From assembly GCF_958453765.1 (NCBI RefSeq), contig NZ_CAUDZA010000024.1, forward strand, positions 1-37,705: DNA of 37,705 bases. Reading direction: 5' to 3'. The notes beneath the pieces are model-generated. The model was not told the origin of the DNA. It ran no database searches and saw nothing but the letters and a program-made list of their open reading frames with translations. Numbering within the stretch: the first letter of the stretch is position 1; each line of letters opens with the position of its first letter. Positions 14,935-23,254 of the stretch are shown one piece after another. This stretch comes from Phascolarctobacterium_A succinatutens_B. Its GTDB lineage: Bacteria; Bacillota; Negativicutes; Acidaminococcales; Acidaminococcaceae. The position numbers and the translations under genes are program-made.

Positions 14935-16494
14935 TTATTCTTCTACCATTTTCGTCAGCTCTTCTACATGCTCTGTAGCTGTGAGAACATAAATGAAATC
15001 GCCGCTGAGCAGGCGAGTGTCACCTGCCGGGATGAGCTGTGATTCACCGCGCTTGACGTCTACTAAGAGGGTATTGGGAGGCCAGGGAATATCCTTGATA
15101 AGCTTGCCGCTGACACTGCTGCCGCTGCAAACTGCCAGCTCGATAACATTGCGCTGCTCCAGTACAGCCGGCTCCGGTGCTTTTTTGTGCAGCATGCGCT
15201 GCATCAGCTCTTCGTAGATGGGCTTGCTGTGGCACAGCTCCGCAATGACGAAGGCTACCATGGCAGCAATTGCCAGCGAAAGCAGCTGTTGGTAGCTGGC
15301 GGTCATTTCCATTATCAGCACGGTGCCTGTGATAGGCGCGCGTACGGAAGAAGCGAAGAGTGCAGCCATGGCAACTACCATAATATTTGTGGCATATGCA
15401 GGCTCAATCCAGCCAAGCATAATCAGAATCTGAGCGCAGATACTGCCGCATAGAGCACCGATAACGAGCATCGGCAGGAAGAAACCGCCGGGAACGCCGC
15501 AGCCGTAACTGATGAGCGTAAAAATCAGCTTGCCTGCAAGAAAAAGCAGCAAAAGCTGCAAGGATACAGGTGCTTTGGCCAAATGGTTAATCAGCTCGTT
15601 GCCGCCGCCCAAAACCTCGGGCAGAAAGTAGCCTAAAATGCCGGCGCAGATAAGGGCAAAGGCAATTTTCTCTACCGGACGCTTGAAGCAGGGCAGGCTG
15701 TAAAAGCGGCCGATGTTCAGCAGTCCCCAGTTAAAAATGACACCTGCCAGACCGCTGGCGAGAGCAACTAAAATGACGATGCCGTAATAGCTGATGGGAA
15801 GCAGCTGTAAGTCGGGGATATCAAAAATTGTCGCACGGCCGAAGATGGCGCGTGAAATAATAGTTGCGGTAAAGGCTGCAGCCATGGAAGGCAGCAGAAC
15901 CATGATGGAAAAATTGCGGTGCAGCTCTTCCAAAGCAAAGATTACACCGGCGAGCGGAGCGTTGAAGGCTGCTGCCAGACCGGCGCTGGCACCGCTGGTC
16001 AGCAGATAGCGTTCCTCCATGCGGGTGCGTCCCATGAGGCGGCTGACGCCCTGCGCAGCTACTGCGCCCAGCTGGATGGAAGGGCCTTCGCGTCCCAGGG
16101 AAAGACCGGCGCCGATGCCTATAATGCCGGCGGTGAGCTTAACCCAGAGAATGTGCAGCCAGCGCATTTTCATCAGGCCTAAAATTGCTCCCTTAACCTG
16201 CGGAATGCCGCTGCCTGCCGCCATAGGCTCGATGCAGTTGAGCTTGTGCAGGATGAAGGCGATGGCGATGAGCACGGCGAACCAGCAGGCGTTGATGCTC
16301 CAGTCGCTCACCCATAGGCGGTTATAGAGCACTCCGCGCAGGTACTCCATCTCCGAGAGGGCGAAGCGGAAGAAGCTGATGACTATACCGGCGAAGATAC
16401 CGGTGAGGATACCCTCCGCAAACAGGCGCAGGCGGAAGCGGTGCATGTCGCTGAGCGAACGGTAGGTTTTGAATTTTTGTTCTTTATCGTCCAT
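14935..16494 (-). CDS. ClC-family chloride/proton antiporter with C-terminal TrkA-C domain
   Basis: A 519-residue membrane protein. The ClC pore motifs are all present: GSGIPQ, GREGPSIQLG with the gating glutamate that marks proton-coupled exchangers, and GGFFLPMLVIG. A C-terminal cytoplasmic segment of about 80 residues (ELAVCSGSSVSGKLIKDI ... LLSGDFIYVLT) is a TrkA-C/RCK-type regulatory domain, a common fusion in Firmicute ClC proteins. The likely role is acid-stress charge balance or halide export. The frame extends 16 codons upstream, but the ATG at 16494 with an AAGAG site is preferred. It converges with cyuA. Confidence 0.9.
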   Translation of the reverse strand: MDDKEQKFKTYRSLSDMHRFRLRLFAEGILTGIFAGIVISFFRFALSEMEYLRGVLYNRLWVSDWSINACWFAVLIAIAFILHKLNCIEPMAAGSGIPQVKGAILGLMKMRWLHILWVKLTAGIIGIGAGLSLGREGPSIQLGAVAAQGVSRLMGRTRMEERYLLTSGASAGLAAAFNAPLAGVIFALEELHRNFSIMVLLPSMAAAFTATIISRAIFGRATIFDIPDLQLLPISYYGIVILVALASGLAGVIFNWGLLNIGRFYSLPCFKRPVEKIAFALICAGILGYFLPEVLGGGNELINHLAKAPVSLQLLLLFLAGKLIFTLISYGCGVPGGFFLPMLVIGALCGSICAQILIMLGWIEPAYATNIMVVAMAALFASSVRAPITGTVLIMEMTASYQQLLSLAIAAMVAFVIAELCHSKPIYEELMQRMLHKKAPEPAVLEQRNVIELAVCSGSSVSGKLIKDIPWPPNTLLVDVKRGESQLIPAGDTRLLSGDFIYVLTATEHVEELTKMVEE

Positions 16495-16540
16495 AAATAT
16501 AACTCTTTTCTTCGAATTTTTGTAACTAATATTATAGCAC

Positions 16541-16588
16541 AAAAATAACCTTACGGCGTAGCACTGAAGTACTAGCCATAAGGTTATT
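16541..16588 (-). terminator. Terminator after the BASS transporter gene
   Basis: AATAACCTTA (16544-16553) pairs with TAAGGTTATT (16579-16588), with a second inner stem GGCTAG/CTACGCC, followed on the minus strand by TTTTTG. Confidence 0.85.
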
Positions 16589-16612
16589 AATAATTTTCAA
16601 GCCGATATAATT

Positions 16613-17614
16613 TTAAGCCTTGGCAGGTTCTGCTTCTGCAGCTTCTTCCTTAGCGTAATCCGGATCAAATTTCGGATTCAGGTAGTTTTGGTAAGCCCAC
16701 GCAAGGAGTGCACCGGAAATATTGTGCCATGCAGAGAAAACTGCACCGGGAACGGTTGCGGCAGGCAGAGCAGCGAAGTGTGCTTTTGCCAGACCGGTTG
16801 CCAAACCGGAGTTTTGCATACCAACCTCGATGGAAAGGGCAACAGCCTTTTTCCAGCTGAGGCCGGTGAAGCGGGCGATGGCAAAGCCGAGAGCGTAACC
16901 GCAGCAGTTATGCAGAATAACTACCAGCAGAATCAGGCCGGGAGCCTTCAGAATCAGGTCGCGGCTGGCGCCGATAACACCGGCGATAATCAGAGAAATT
17001 GCAATGGAGGATACAGCCGGCAGATAGTCTGTTGCTGCTTCGGCCAGCTTGGGCAGGAAGGATTTAACAGCCAAACCTAAGCAGATAGGCAGAATAACGA
17101 TTTGTACGATGCTCCAGAACATACCGACCGGGTCAAAGTTAATCTTTTCACCGATAATCATGTAGGTGATGAACGGAGTCAGAATCGGAGAAAGTACAGT
17201 GGAAACACTGGTCATGGTTACGGAAAGTGCAACGTCGCCCTTGGACATAAAGGTGATTACGTTGGAGGAGGTACCGCCGGGGCAGGTGCCTACCAGTACA
17301 ACACCGGTAGTCAGTGCCGGGTCCAGATTAAAGGCAACGGACAGCAGGTATGCCAGAAAGGGCATTACGAAATACTGTGCGCAACAGCCGATGAGAATAT
17401 CGAGCGGGCGTTTGAGTACCAGTGCGAAGTCCTTCAGGTTCAGGGTGGTGCCCATGCCGAACATTACAATGCCGAGCATGCAGCTCAGGACGCTGATGCC
17501 GTGCACCTTGCCTAATACCCACAAAAAGTTCTGCGGCATTGTGAGGCCGAGAACCAGAAAAACGATGGCGATGATGCCAAAGAATTTGCCGATTAAAGCA
17601 CAAAATTGTTTCAT
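16613..17614 (-). CDS. Bile acid:sodium symporter (BASS) family transporter
   Basis: A 333-residue polytopic protein of the BASS/NTCP superfamily with about nine or ten helices. Diagnostic stretches are MFGMGTTLNLKDFALVLKRP, VLVGTCPGGTSSNVITF and GMQNSGLATGLA, the last two being the crossing-helix sodium and substrate motifs. Bacterial members carry pantoate, pyruvate, organic acids or sterol acids, and the substrate here is unassigned. The frame opens 19 codons earlier, but AGAGGT before ATG 17614 fits better. The C-terminus is Glu/Ala-rich (AKEEAAEAEPAKA). The leader contains a terminator-like hairpin. Confidence 0.9.
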   Translation of the reverse strand: MKQFCALIGKFFGIIAIVFLVLGLTMPQNFLWVLGKVHGISVLSCMLGIVMFGMGTTLNLKDFALVLKRPLDILIGCCAQYFVMPFLAYLLSVAFNLDPALTTGVVLVGTCPGGTSSNVITFMSKGDVALSVTMTSVSTVLSPILTPFITYMIIGEKINFDPVGMFWSIVQIVILPICLGLAVKSFLPKLAEAATDYLPAVSSIAISLIIAGVIGASRDLILKAPGLILLVVILHNCCGYALGFAIARFTGLSWKKAVALSIEVGMQNSGLATGLAKAHFAALPAATVPGAVFSAWHNISGALLAWAYQNYLNPKFDPDYAKEEAAEAEPAKA

Positions 17615-17656
17615 TATGAAATTACCTCTTTCCCTTAATAAAAAAATAATAATTTT

Positions 17657-17706
17657 AGAGAGTAGCGGCAATGCTCTCTCCTTTGTCTGTAATGTCCACT
17701 ATTATA
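17657..17706 (-). promoter_or_regulatory. -10 element and leader hairpin of the BASS gene
   Basis: Minus strand TATAAT (17701-17706) with a weak TTTATT 17 bases upstream. The leader forms AGAGAG/CTCTCT (17657-17679), followed by AAAATTATTATTTTTTTA, a possible attenuator 40 bases before the start codon. Confidence 0.45.
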
Positions 17707-17776
17707 ACAAAGACAGAAGAGGAAATAAAGAGTTTGCTGTAAAAAACGGTAAAAAATTTTAAAAACAGCAGAATTG

Positions 17777-17785
17777 TGTTATAAT
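17777..17785 (+). promoter_or_regulatory. Extended -10 promoter of yigZ
   Basis: TGTTATAAT gives an extended -10 with no recognisable -35, divergent from the BASS gene promoter. Confidence 0.5.
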
Positions 17786-17826
17786 GTTAATATAAATTGC
17801 GAAAAATACGGACGGAGGTACGCTAC

Positions 17827-18444
17827 TTGTATACTATAAGCAGAGATTACCGCAAAGAAATTGTGATTGAAAAATCACGTTTTATCTGCTCGCTGAAAAA
17901 GGTGCATAGCGAAGCAGAGGCCCAGGAATTTATTAAGGCCGTAAAAAAAGAGTTCTGGGATGCAACGCACAACTGCTCCGCCTATATCGTGGATGATCTG
18001 GCACAGCGCTCCAGTGACGATGGCGAGCCGAGCGGTACTGCCGGCATTCCTATGCTGGAGGTGCTGCGTAAGAACGGACTGACGGAAACAGCAGCCGTGG
18101 TGACACGTTACTTCGGAGGCATTAAGCTGGGTGCAGGCGGACTTGTGCGCGCTTACAGCGGCAGTGTGGCAGGCGCAGTGAAGGAAGCGGGACTGGCGCA
18201 GAAGATTTTGCTGGGCTATTACAGCTTTTTGTATGATGTGAACAGTGTCGGACGCATTCTGAACGTGCTTTATCAGCAGCAGCTTTTTGAGATTGCTGAT
18301 GTGCAGTACGACCTGCGCGCCAAGGTTATCCTGAAGATGCGCGCGGAGCAGAAGGCTGAGGCCGAGGCTTGGCTGACAGAGAACCTCAATCAGCAGATAG
18401 AGCTGGAGCAGGAGGGCACAGAGTTCGCTGAGGTGGCGCTGTAG
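17827..18444 (+). CDS. yigZ: YigZ/IMPACT family protein (UPF0029)
   Basis: A 205-residue protein of the YigZ/IMPACT family. The N-terminal domain has KSRFICSLKKV, DATHNCSAYIV, SDDGEPSGTAGIPML and VTRYFGGIKLGAGGLVRAYS, all family hallmarks of a ribosomal-protein-S5-like fold. The C-terminal 70 residues form the DUF1949 ferredoxin-like domain. Members are linked to translation or peptidase control, but the biochemical role in bacteria is not settled. The start is a TTG at 17827 with GGAGG eight bases upstream; another in-frame TTG lies ten codons earlier without a ribosome site. Confidence 0.88.
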   Translation: MYTISRDYRKEIVIEKSRFICSLKKVHSEAEAQEFIKAVKKEFWDATHNCSAYIVDDLAQRSSDDGEPSGTAGIPMLEVLRKNGLTETAAVVTRYFGGIKLGAGGLVRAYSGSVAGAVKEAGLAQKILLGYYSFLYDVNSVGRILNVLYQQQLFEIADVQYDLRAKVILKMRAEQKAEAEAWLTENLNQQIELEQEGTEFAEVAL

Positions 18445-18467
18445 CTTTTAATAGGAAAAACTATACG

Positions 18468-18508
18468 AACAATCTCCCTTAGGCTATTGCTTGCGGGAGG
18501 TTGTTTTT
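18468..18508 (+). terminator. Terminator after yigZ
   Basis: AACAATCTCCC pairs with GGGAGGTTGTT (18495-18505, one G-U pair), followed by TTTTTGTTTT. Confidence 0.88.
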
Positions 18509-18608
18509 GTTTTAGCATTGATACTGTTCAAATAAAAAGCTTTCAGCTTTGTAGCAAATAATGTATAATAATATGAATGAAAAGATTACTGACAGGAGGT
18601 AGAAGCGA

Positions 18609-19964
18609 GTGATTGAAGAAAGAGTGCCACCGCAAAATATAGAAGCGGAGCAGGCTGTGCTTGGCGCGATGCTTATTGATAAAGAAGCTATTGCCAAGGC
18701 GACCGAAGTGCTGTCGGCGGATGATTTTTACCGCGAAGCGCATCGCGTTATCTTTAGTGCGATGCTGGAGCTTTATAATAAAAATGAAGCAGTAGATATG
18801 GTTACTGTTACGGAAATCCTCAAGCGTGACAATAAGCTGGAGGACATCGGCGGCATTGCCTACATCACCAGTCTGGCGAATGTGGTGCTGACGGCGGCCA
18901 ACGTTAAATACCATGCGGATATTGTTGCCGAAAAATCGGTTCTGCGTCAGCTTGTGCGCGTTTCTACCGAAATTGCGGCTATGGGCTATGAGGCCAATGA
19001 GGATGTTGGTACGCTGCTGGATACTGCGGAAAGCCGCATTTTGGAGATTTCCAACCGCAAGAAAAAGACGGATTTTACAGCAATTAACGACGTATTGATG
19101 GACAGCGTGCAGAGCATCGAAAGTCTGCTGCAGAACAAGGGCGGTCTTACAGGTCTGCCGGCAGGCTTTGCGGATTTGGACAAGCTGACGAGCGGTCTGC
19201 ATCCTTCCGATTTTATTATTCTGGCAGCGCGTCCTTCCATGGGTAAAACTGCGCTGGCGCTGAACATTGTGCAGAACGTAGCGCTGCGTGCGCACAAGGT
19301 TATCGGCGGCGAACCGCGCAGTGTAGCCTTCTTCAGCCTGGAAATGAGCAAGGAGCAGCTGGTTAACCGTATGCTGTGCGCCGAAGCGGGCATCGACAGC
19401 CAGCGGCTGCGCGTAGGCGAGATGCATGACGAGGACTGGACGCACCTTTGGGATGCCTGCGATACGATGAGCCGTGCGAAAATCTATATTGATGATACGG
19501 CGGGCATTACGGCGATGGATATGCGCAGCCGTGCGCGCCGCCTGAAGGCAGAGCATGGGCTGGATTTGATTGTAGTCGATTACCTGCAGCTGATGCAGGG
19601 CAGCGGCAAGCGCAATTATTCCGGCGACCGTCAGCAGGAGGTTTCGGAAATTTCCCGCTCACTGAAGGCCTTGGCGCGTGAGCTGGATGTGCCGGTGCTG
19701 GCGCTGTCACAGCTGAGCCGTAGCGTTGAATCGCGTCAGGTTAAACGTCCTATGCTCAGTGACCTGCGTGAATCAGGTTCTCTGGAGCAGGATGCGGATA
19801 TCGTAGCATTCCTGTACCGCGAGGATTACTACAATCCGGAAACGGAAAACAAGCACACCGAGCTGATTATTGCTAAGCATCGTAACGGTCCGGTAGATAC
19901 CGTTAATCTGTTCTTCCAAAAGCAGTTCACCAAGTTTGTCGGCTTTACGAAGCGCGAAAGCTGA
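18609..19964 (+). CDS. dnaB: Replicative DNA helicase DnaB
   Basis: A 451-residue hexameric replication-fork helicase. The N-terminal DnaB domain (VPPQNIEAEQAVLGAML) is followed by the RecA-like motor: Walker A ARPSMGKTAL (about 206), FSLEMS, Walker B LIVVDYLQLM and the DLRESGSLEQDAD motif. Full length, no intein. It starts with GTG behind GGAGG. A TATAAT at 18564-18569 is the likely -10. A strong terminator separates it from purB. Confidence 0.97.
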   Translation: MIEERVPPQNIEAEQAVLGAMLIDKEAIAKATEVLSADDFYREAHRVIFSAMLELYNKNEAVDMVTVTEILKRDNKLEDIGGIAYITSLANVVLTAANVKYHADIVAEKSVLRQLVRVSTEIAAMGYEANEDVGTLLDTAESRILEISNRKKKTDFTAINDVLMDSVQSIESLLQNKGGLTGLPAGFADLDKLTSGLHPSDFIILAARPSMGKTALALNIVQNVALRAHKVIGGEPRSVAFFSLEMSKEQLVNRMLCAEAGIDSQRLRVGEMHDEDWTHLWDACDTMSRAKIYIDDTAGITAMDMRSRARRLKAEHGLDLIVVDYLQLMQGSGKRNYSGDRQQEVSEISRSLKALARELDVPVLALSQLSRSVESRQVKRPMLSDLRESGSLEQDADIVAFLYREDYYNPETENKHTELIIAKHRNGPVDTVNLFFQKQFTKFVGFTKRES

Positions 19965-19989
19965 GCATAAAATACAGCGATATAATAAA

Positions 19990-20021
19990 AGTCCCGGGAT
20001 TTTAACATCTCGGGACTTTTT
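19990..20021 (+). terminator. Terminator after dnaB
   Basis: AGTCCCG (19990-19996) pairs with CGGGACT (20011-20017), followed by TTTT. Between here and the purB promoter (20022-20177) I see no gene or clear structure. Confidence 0.88.
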
Positions 20022-20177
20022 AAGTATTGCATGGAGCATTGCCTGATGGGGGTTAAAAGCGTGAAAATTGTTCTCTTGGCAAAAGATTTTTTCTGATAAG
20101 TGTAAAAAAGCTTACAAGGAAGCTGCGAAGAAAAACCGAATATTTTACCTAAAATCAACAAAAAATGTTCATAAAGC

Positions 20178-20206
20178 TTGCGATAAGACGCGGAAAATGA
20201 TATGAT
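20178..20206 (+). promoter_or_regulatory. Promoter of purB-purA
   Basis: TTGCGA (20178-20183), 17-base spacer, TATGAT (20201-20206). Confidence 0.65.
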
Positions 20207-20232
20207 ATTTATGCAACAAAGTGTAGTGAAGA

Positions 20233-20269
20233 ATCTGAAGGTAATATCTGTGGCTTTCAGATGTTTTTT
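20233..20269 (+). terminator. Terminator-like hairpin in the purB leader
   Basis: ATCTGAA (20233-20239) pairs with TTCAGAT (20256-20262), followed by GTTTTTT, all between the promoter and the purB start. A second ATCTG at 20246-20250 could compete for the same CAGAT. This is the layout of an attenuator, but the ~20 bases before it are too few for a purine aptamer. Confidence 0.6.
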
Positions 20270-20302
20270 CATGAATAAAATTGTCTTGGGAGGCATACAA
20301 AA

Positions 20303-21595
20303 ATGATTGATCGTTATACTCATCCTGAAATGGGTAATATCTGGACACTCGAAAATGAATTCCGTACCATGCTGAAGGTAGAAATTCTGGCTTGCGAGGC
20401 TATGAACAAACTGGGCATTGTGCCTGACGAAGCGCTGAAGGATATTCAGACGAAGGCTGACTTCCGTCTGGACCGCATTAAGGAAATTGAAGCAGTTACC
20501 AACCATGATGTTATTGCTTTCCTGACTAATGTGGCTGAGTATGTTGGCGATGCGTCCAAATATATTCATAAAGGCCTTACCTCCAGTGACGTAAAGGATA
20601 CCGCACTGTGCTACATGACCGTACAATCCGCAGACCTGATTATGCGTCATCTGGTAAACTTCCATGAAATTCTGCGCCGTCGTGCCGCTGAATTCAAATA
20701 TACCGTTATGATCGGCCGTACTCACGGCATCCACGCAGAACCGATGACCTTCGGTATGAAATTCCTGCTGTGGTCCGCTGAAATCGAGCGTAACATTGAA
20801 CGTCTGAAACAAGCGCGTGAAATGATGGCAGTCGGCAAGCTGTCCGGTGCTGTAGGCACTTACTCCAACATCGATCCGTTTGTAGAAAAATATGTCTGCG
20901 AAAAGCTGGAGCTCACTCCGGTACGCCTGGCAACCCAGGTTATCCAACGTGACCGTCATGCACATTTCATGACTACTCTGGCAATCATCGGTTCCTCTCT
21001 GGATAAGATGGCAACCGAAATCCGTAACCTGCAACGTACCGATATCCGTGAAGCTGAAGAATATTTTGCACCCGGTCAAAAGGGTTCTTCCGCTATGCCG
21101 CATAAACGTAATCCTATCACCTGTGAAAAGGTTTCCGGTATGGCTCGCCTGCTGCGCGGCTATGCAGTAGCAGCTCTGGAGGATGTAACCCTGTGGCATG
21201 AACGCGATATCTCCCATTCTTCCGTAGAGCGCGTTATTCTGCCGGACGCAACTATTGCTCTGGACCATATGCTGCGTAAATTCTCCAACATCATCGACAA
21301 GCTGCTGGTATATCCTGATGCAATGATTGCCAACATGAACAAAACCGGCGGCCTGATTTTCAGCCAAAACCTGCTGATTGCTCTGGTTACCAAAGGTGTA
21401 CTGCGTGAGGACGCTTACAAATGGGTACAACGCAACGCTATGGCACGTTGGCTGCAAGGCGCTGACTTCAAGACCAACGTTGAAGCTGACCCGGATATCA
21501 AAAAATATCTGACCGACGAAGAGGTTGAGCATTGCTTCGATCCGAAACCGATGCTGCGCCACGTTGACGAGATTTTTGCTAGATTTGGTTTATAA
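20303..21595 (+). CDS. purB: Adenylosuccinate lyase
   Basis: A 430-residue member of the fumarase/aspartase superfamily acting twice in purine synthesis: SAICAR to AICAR plus fumarate, and adenylosuccinate to AMP plus fumarate. Visible are HDVIAFL, KGLTSSDVKDTA, the GRTHGIHAEPMTFG histidine motif and the signature loop SSAMPHKRNPI (about 262-272) with the catalytic Ser. Full length. The GGAGG site is well placed. It is followed 22 bases later by purA, so the IMP-to-AMP branch is one operon, downstream of an apparent attenuator. Confidence 0.97.
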   Translation: MIDRYTHPEMGNIWTLENEFRTMLKVEILACEAMNKLGIVPDEALKDIQTKADFRLDRIKEIEAVTNHDVIAFLTNVAEYVGDASKYIHKGLTSSDVKDTALCYMTVQSADLIMRHLVNFHEILRRRAAEFKYTVMIGRTHGIHAEPMTFGMKFLLWSAEIERNIERLKQAREMMAVGKLSGAVGTYSNIDPFVEKYVCEKLELTPVRLATQVIQRDRHAHFMTTLAIIGSSLDKMATEIRNLQRTDIREAEEYFAPGQKGSSAMPHKRNPITCEKVSGMARLLRGYAVAALEDVTLWHERDISHSSVERVILPDATIALDHMLRKFSNIIDKLLVYPDAMIANMNKTGGLIFSQNLLIALVTKGVLREDAYKWVQRNAMARWLQGADFKTNVEADPDIKKYLTDEEVEHCFDPKPMLRHVDEIFARFGL

Positions 21596-21617
21596 TTTTG
21601 ATAAGGAGTGACTGCTA

Positions 21618-22907
21618 ATGTCATCTGTTGTAGTTTTAGGCGCCCAATGGGGCGATGAGGGTAAAGGTAAAATTGTTGACTATTTGGCGCAAAAGGCTGA
21701 CGCTGTAGTTCGTTACAGCGGCGGCTCCAATGCAGGCCATACCGTTGTAGTTAACAACATTAATTATAAGCTGCGTCTGCTGCCCTCCGGCGTACTGTTC
21801 AATGATAAGACTAACGTTCTGGGCAACGGCGTTGTAATCAACCCCGGCGTTGTGCTGGCTGAAATCGCCGGCATGAAGGAAAAGGGCATTGATTGCAGCA
21901 ATCTGGTTATTTCTGACCGTGCACACGTTGTTCTGCCGTATCATCAACGTCTTGATGAGCTGCAGGAGGAAGCACTGGGCAATCACAAAATCGGCACCAC
22001 CAAAGGTGGCATCGGCCCCTGCTACATGGATAAGGTTGCTCGTGTAGGCATCCGTATCTGCGATTTGATGGAGCCCGAAACCTTTGCTGATAAGCTGAAG
22101 GTTAATCTGGAAGCAAAAAATGCTATTATCACCAAAATTTACGGTGCAGAACCGTTTGACTATGATACCGTACTGAAGGAATATCTGGCTTATGCAGAAG
22201 AGCTGCGTCCGTACGTTGCCGATACCGGCGTTGTTATGGATGAGCTGTTCAGTGCCGGCAAAAACGTTCTGTTTGAAGGCGCACAGGCTACCTTCCTCGA
22301 TATCGACCATGGTACCTATCCGTATGTTACCAGCTCCAACCCGACTGCAGGTAATGCCTGCACCGGCAGTGGCGTAGGTCCCCGCTTCATCGACCATGTT
22401 GTCGGCGTAGTTAAGGCTTATACCACCCGCGTTGGTGAAGGCCCCTTCATCACCGAGCTGCTGGATACCGATGGCCCCGGCAACCAAATCCGCGAAACCG
22501 GCCATGAATACGGCACCGTAACCGGTCGCCCGCGTCGCTGCGGCTGGCTGGATGCTTTCATGTTGCGTTACAGCGCACGCCTGAACAGCCTGGATTATCT
22601 GGCAATTACCCGTCTGGACATCCTCGACCAAATGCCGAAGATTAAAATGTGCGTTGGCTACAAGATTGGCGATGAGGTTCTCAAACGCATTCCTGCAAGC
22701 CTGAACGTTCTGGCTAAGGTTGAGCCGATTTTCGAAGAGTTCGACGGCTGGATGACCGACATCAGCGGCATCCGCAACTATGACGAGCTGCCGGAAAACG
22801 CTAAAAAATATCTGGCTAAAATCAGCGAGGTATCCGGTGTTGAGCTGGGTATTATCTCCGTTGGTCCTAACCGCGAGCAGACTATCGTTCTGAAAGAGCT
22901 GCTGTAA
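21618..22907 (+). CDS. purA: Adenylosuccinate synthetase
   Basis: A 429-residue GTP-dependent enzyme joining IMP and aspartate to adenylosuccinate. The P-loop variant GDEGKGK (12-18) with catalytic Asp13, His41 in NAGHTVV, the GTTKGGIGPCYMDK loop and C-terminal SVGPNREQTI are all present. AAGGAG precedes the ATG. It is second in the operon with purB. Confidence 0.98.
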   Translation: MSSVVVLGAQWGDEGKGKIVDYLAQKADAVVRYSGGSNAGHTVVVNNINYKLRLLPSGVLFNDKTNVLGNGVVINPGVVLAEIAGMKEKGIDCSNLVISDRAHVVLPYHQRLDELQEEALGNHKIGTTKGGIGPCYMDKVARVGIRICDLMEPETFADKLKVNLEAKNAIITKIYGAEPFDYDTVLKEYLAYAEELRPYVADTGVVMDELFSAGKNVLFEGAQATFLDIDHGTYPYVTSSNPTAGNACTGSGVGPRFIDHVVGVVKAYTTRVGEGPFITELLDTDGPGNQIRETGHEYGTVTGRPRRCGWLDAFMLRYSARLNSLDYLAITRLDILDQMPKIKMCVGYKIGDEVLKRIPASLNVLAKVEPIFEEFDGWMTDISGIRNYDELPENAKKYLAKISEVSGVELGIISVGPNREQTIVLKELL

Positions 22908-22950
22908 GCTTAGGTTGCTGAAAAACAGCAAAAATATTTTAAAAAAGTAC

Positions 22951-22979
22951 TTGACTTTCCTTGTGTTAGTCTGTATACT
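22951..22979 (+). promoter_or_regulatory. Promoter of the tRNA-Lys gene
   Basis: TTGACT (22951-22956), 17-base spacer, TATACT (22974-22979), 30 bases before the tRNA. Confidence 0.85.
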
Positions 22980-23008
22980 ATTAATGTTGCTAATTTATGG
23001 CGACAAAT

Positions 23009-23084
23009 GATTCACTAGCTCAGTTGGTAGAGCACCTGACTTTTAATCAGGGTGTCCCGAGTTCGAGTCTCGGGTGGATCACCA
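23009..23084 (+). tRNA. tRNA-Lys (anticodon TTT)
   Basis: A 76-base cloverleaf with encoded CCA. The acceptor stem is GATTCAC/GTGGATC (one G-U pair), the D arm GCTC/GAGC, the anticodon stem CCTGA/TCAGG with loop CTTTTAA, and the T arm CCGAG-TTCGAGT-CTCGG. It is a single gene between its own promoter and terminator. Confidence 0.97.
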
Positions 23085-23094
23085 ACGAAAATAT

Positions 23095-23124
23095 GCCGTT
23101 CTTCGAAAGAAGAACGGCTTTTTT
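23095..23124 (+). terminator. Terminator after tRNA-Lys
   Basis: A 10-bp perfect stem, GCCGTTCTTC with GAAGAACGGC around a GAAA loop, then six T. Confidence 0.95.
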
Positions 23125-23254
23125 GTATTTGCGGATACAAATTCCGGCAAAACAGAATATAGTCCTGAAAATTTCCTCCTTGCTAATCAATTCCTGCGGT
23201 AGTAATATGTAAGTGATAAGCAAAGATTTTACAGACTTTTTCGGAGGTGCTTTG

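Noticed and set aside
20031..20099. A short open frame of about 21 codons before the purB promoter
   Set aside because: It has no ribosome site or promoter and lies directly after the dnaB terminator.
20022..20302. Purine (guanine/adenine) riboswitch upstream of purB
   Set aside because: The conserved aptamer core is not seen, and only about 20 bases lie between the predicted start site and the terminator hairpin.
19829..21562. Long open frame on the minus strand opposite dnaB and purB
   Set aside because: It spans an intergenic terminator and promoter, lacks family features, and is a mirror of two conserved plus-strand genes.
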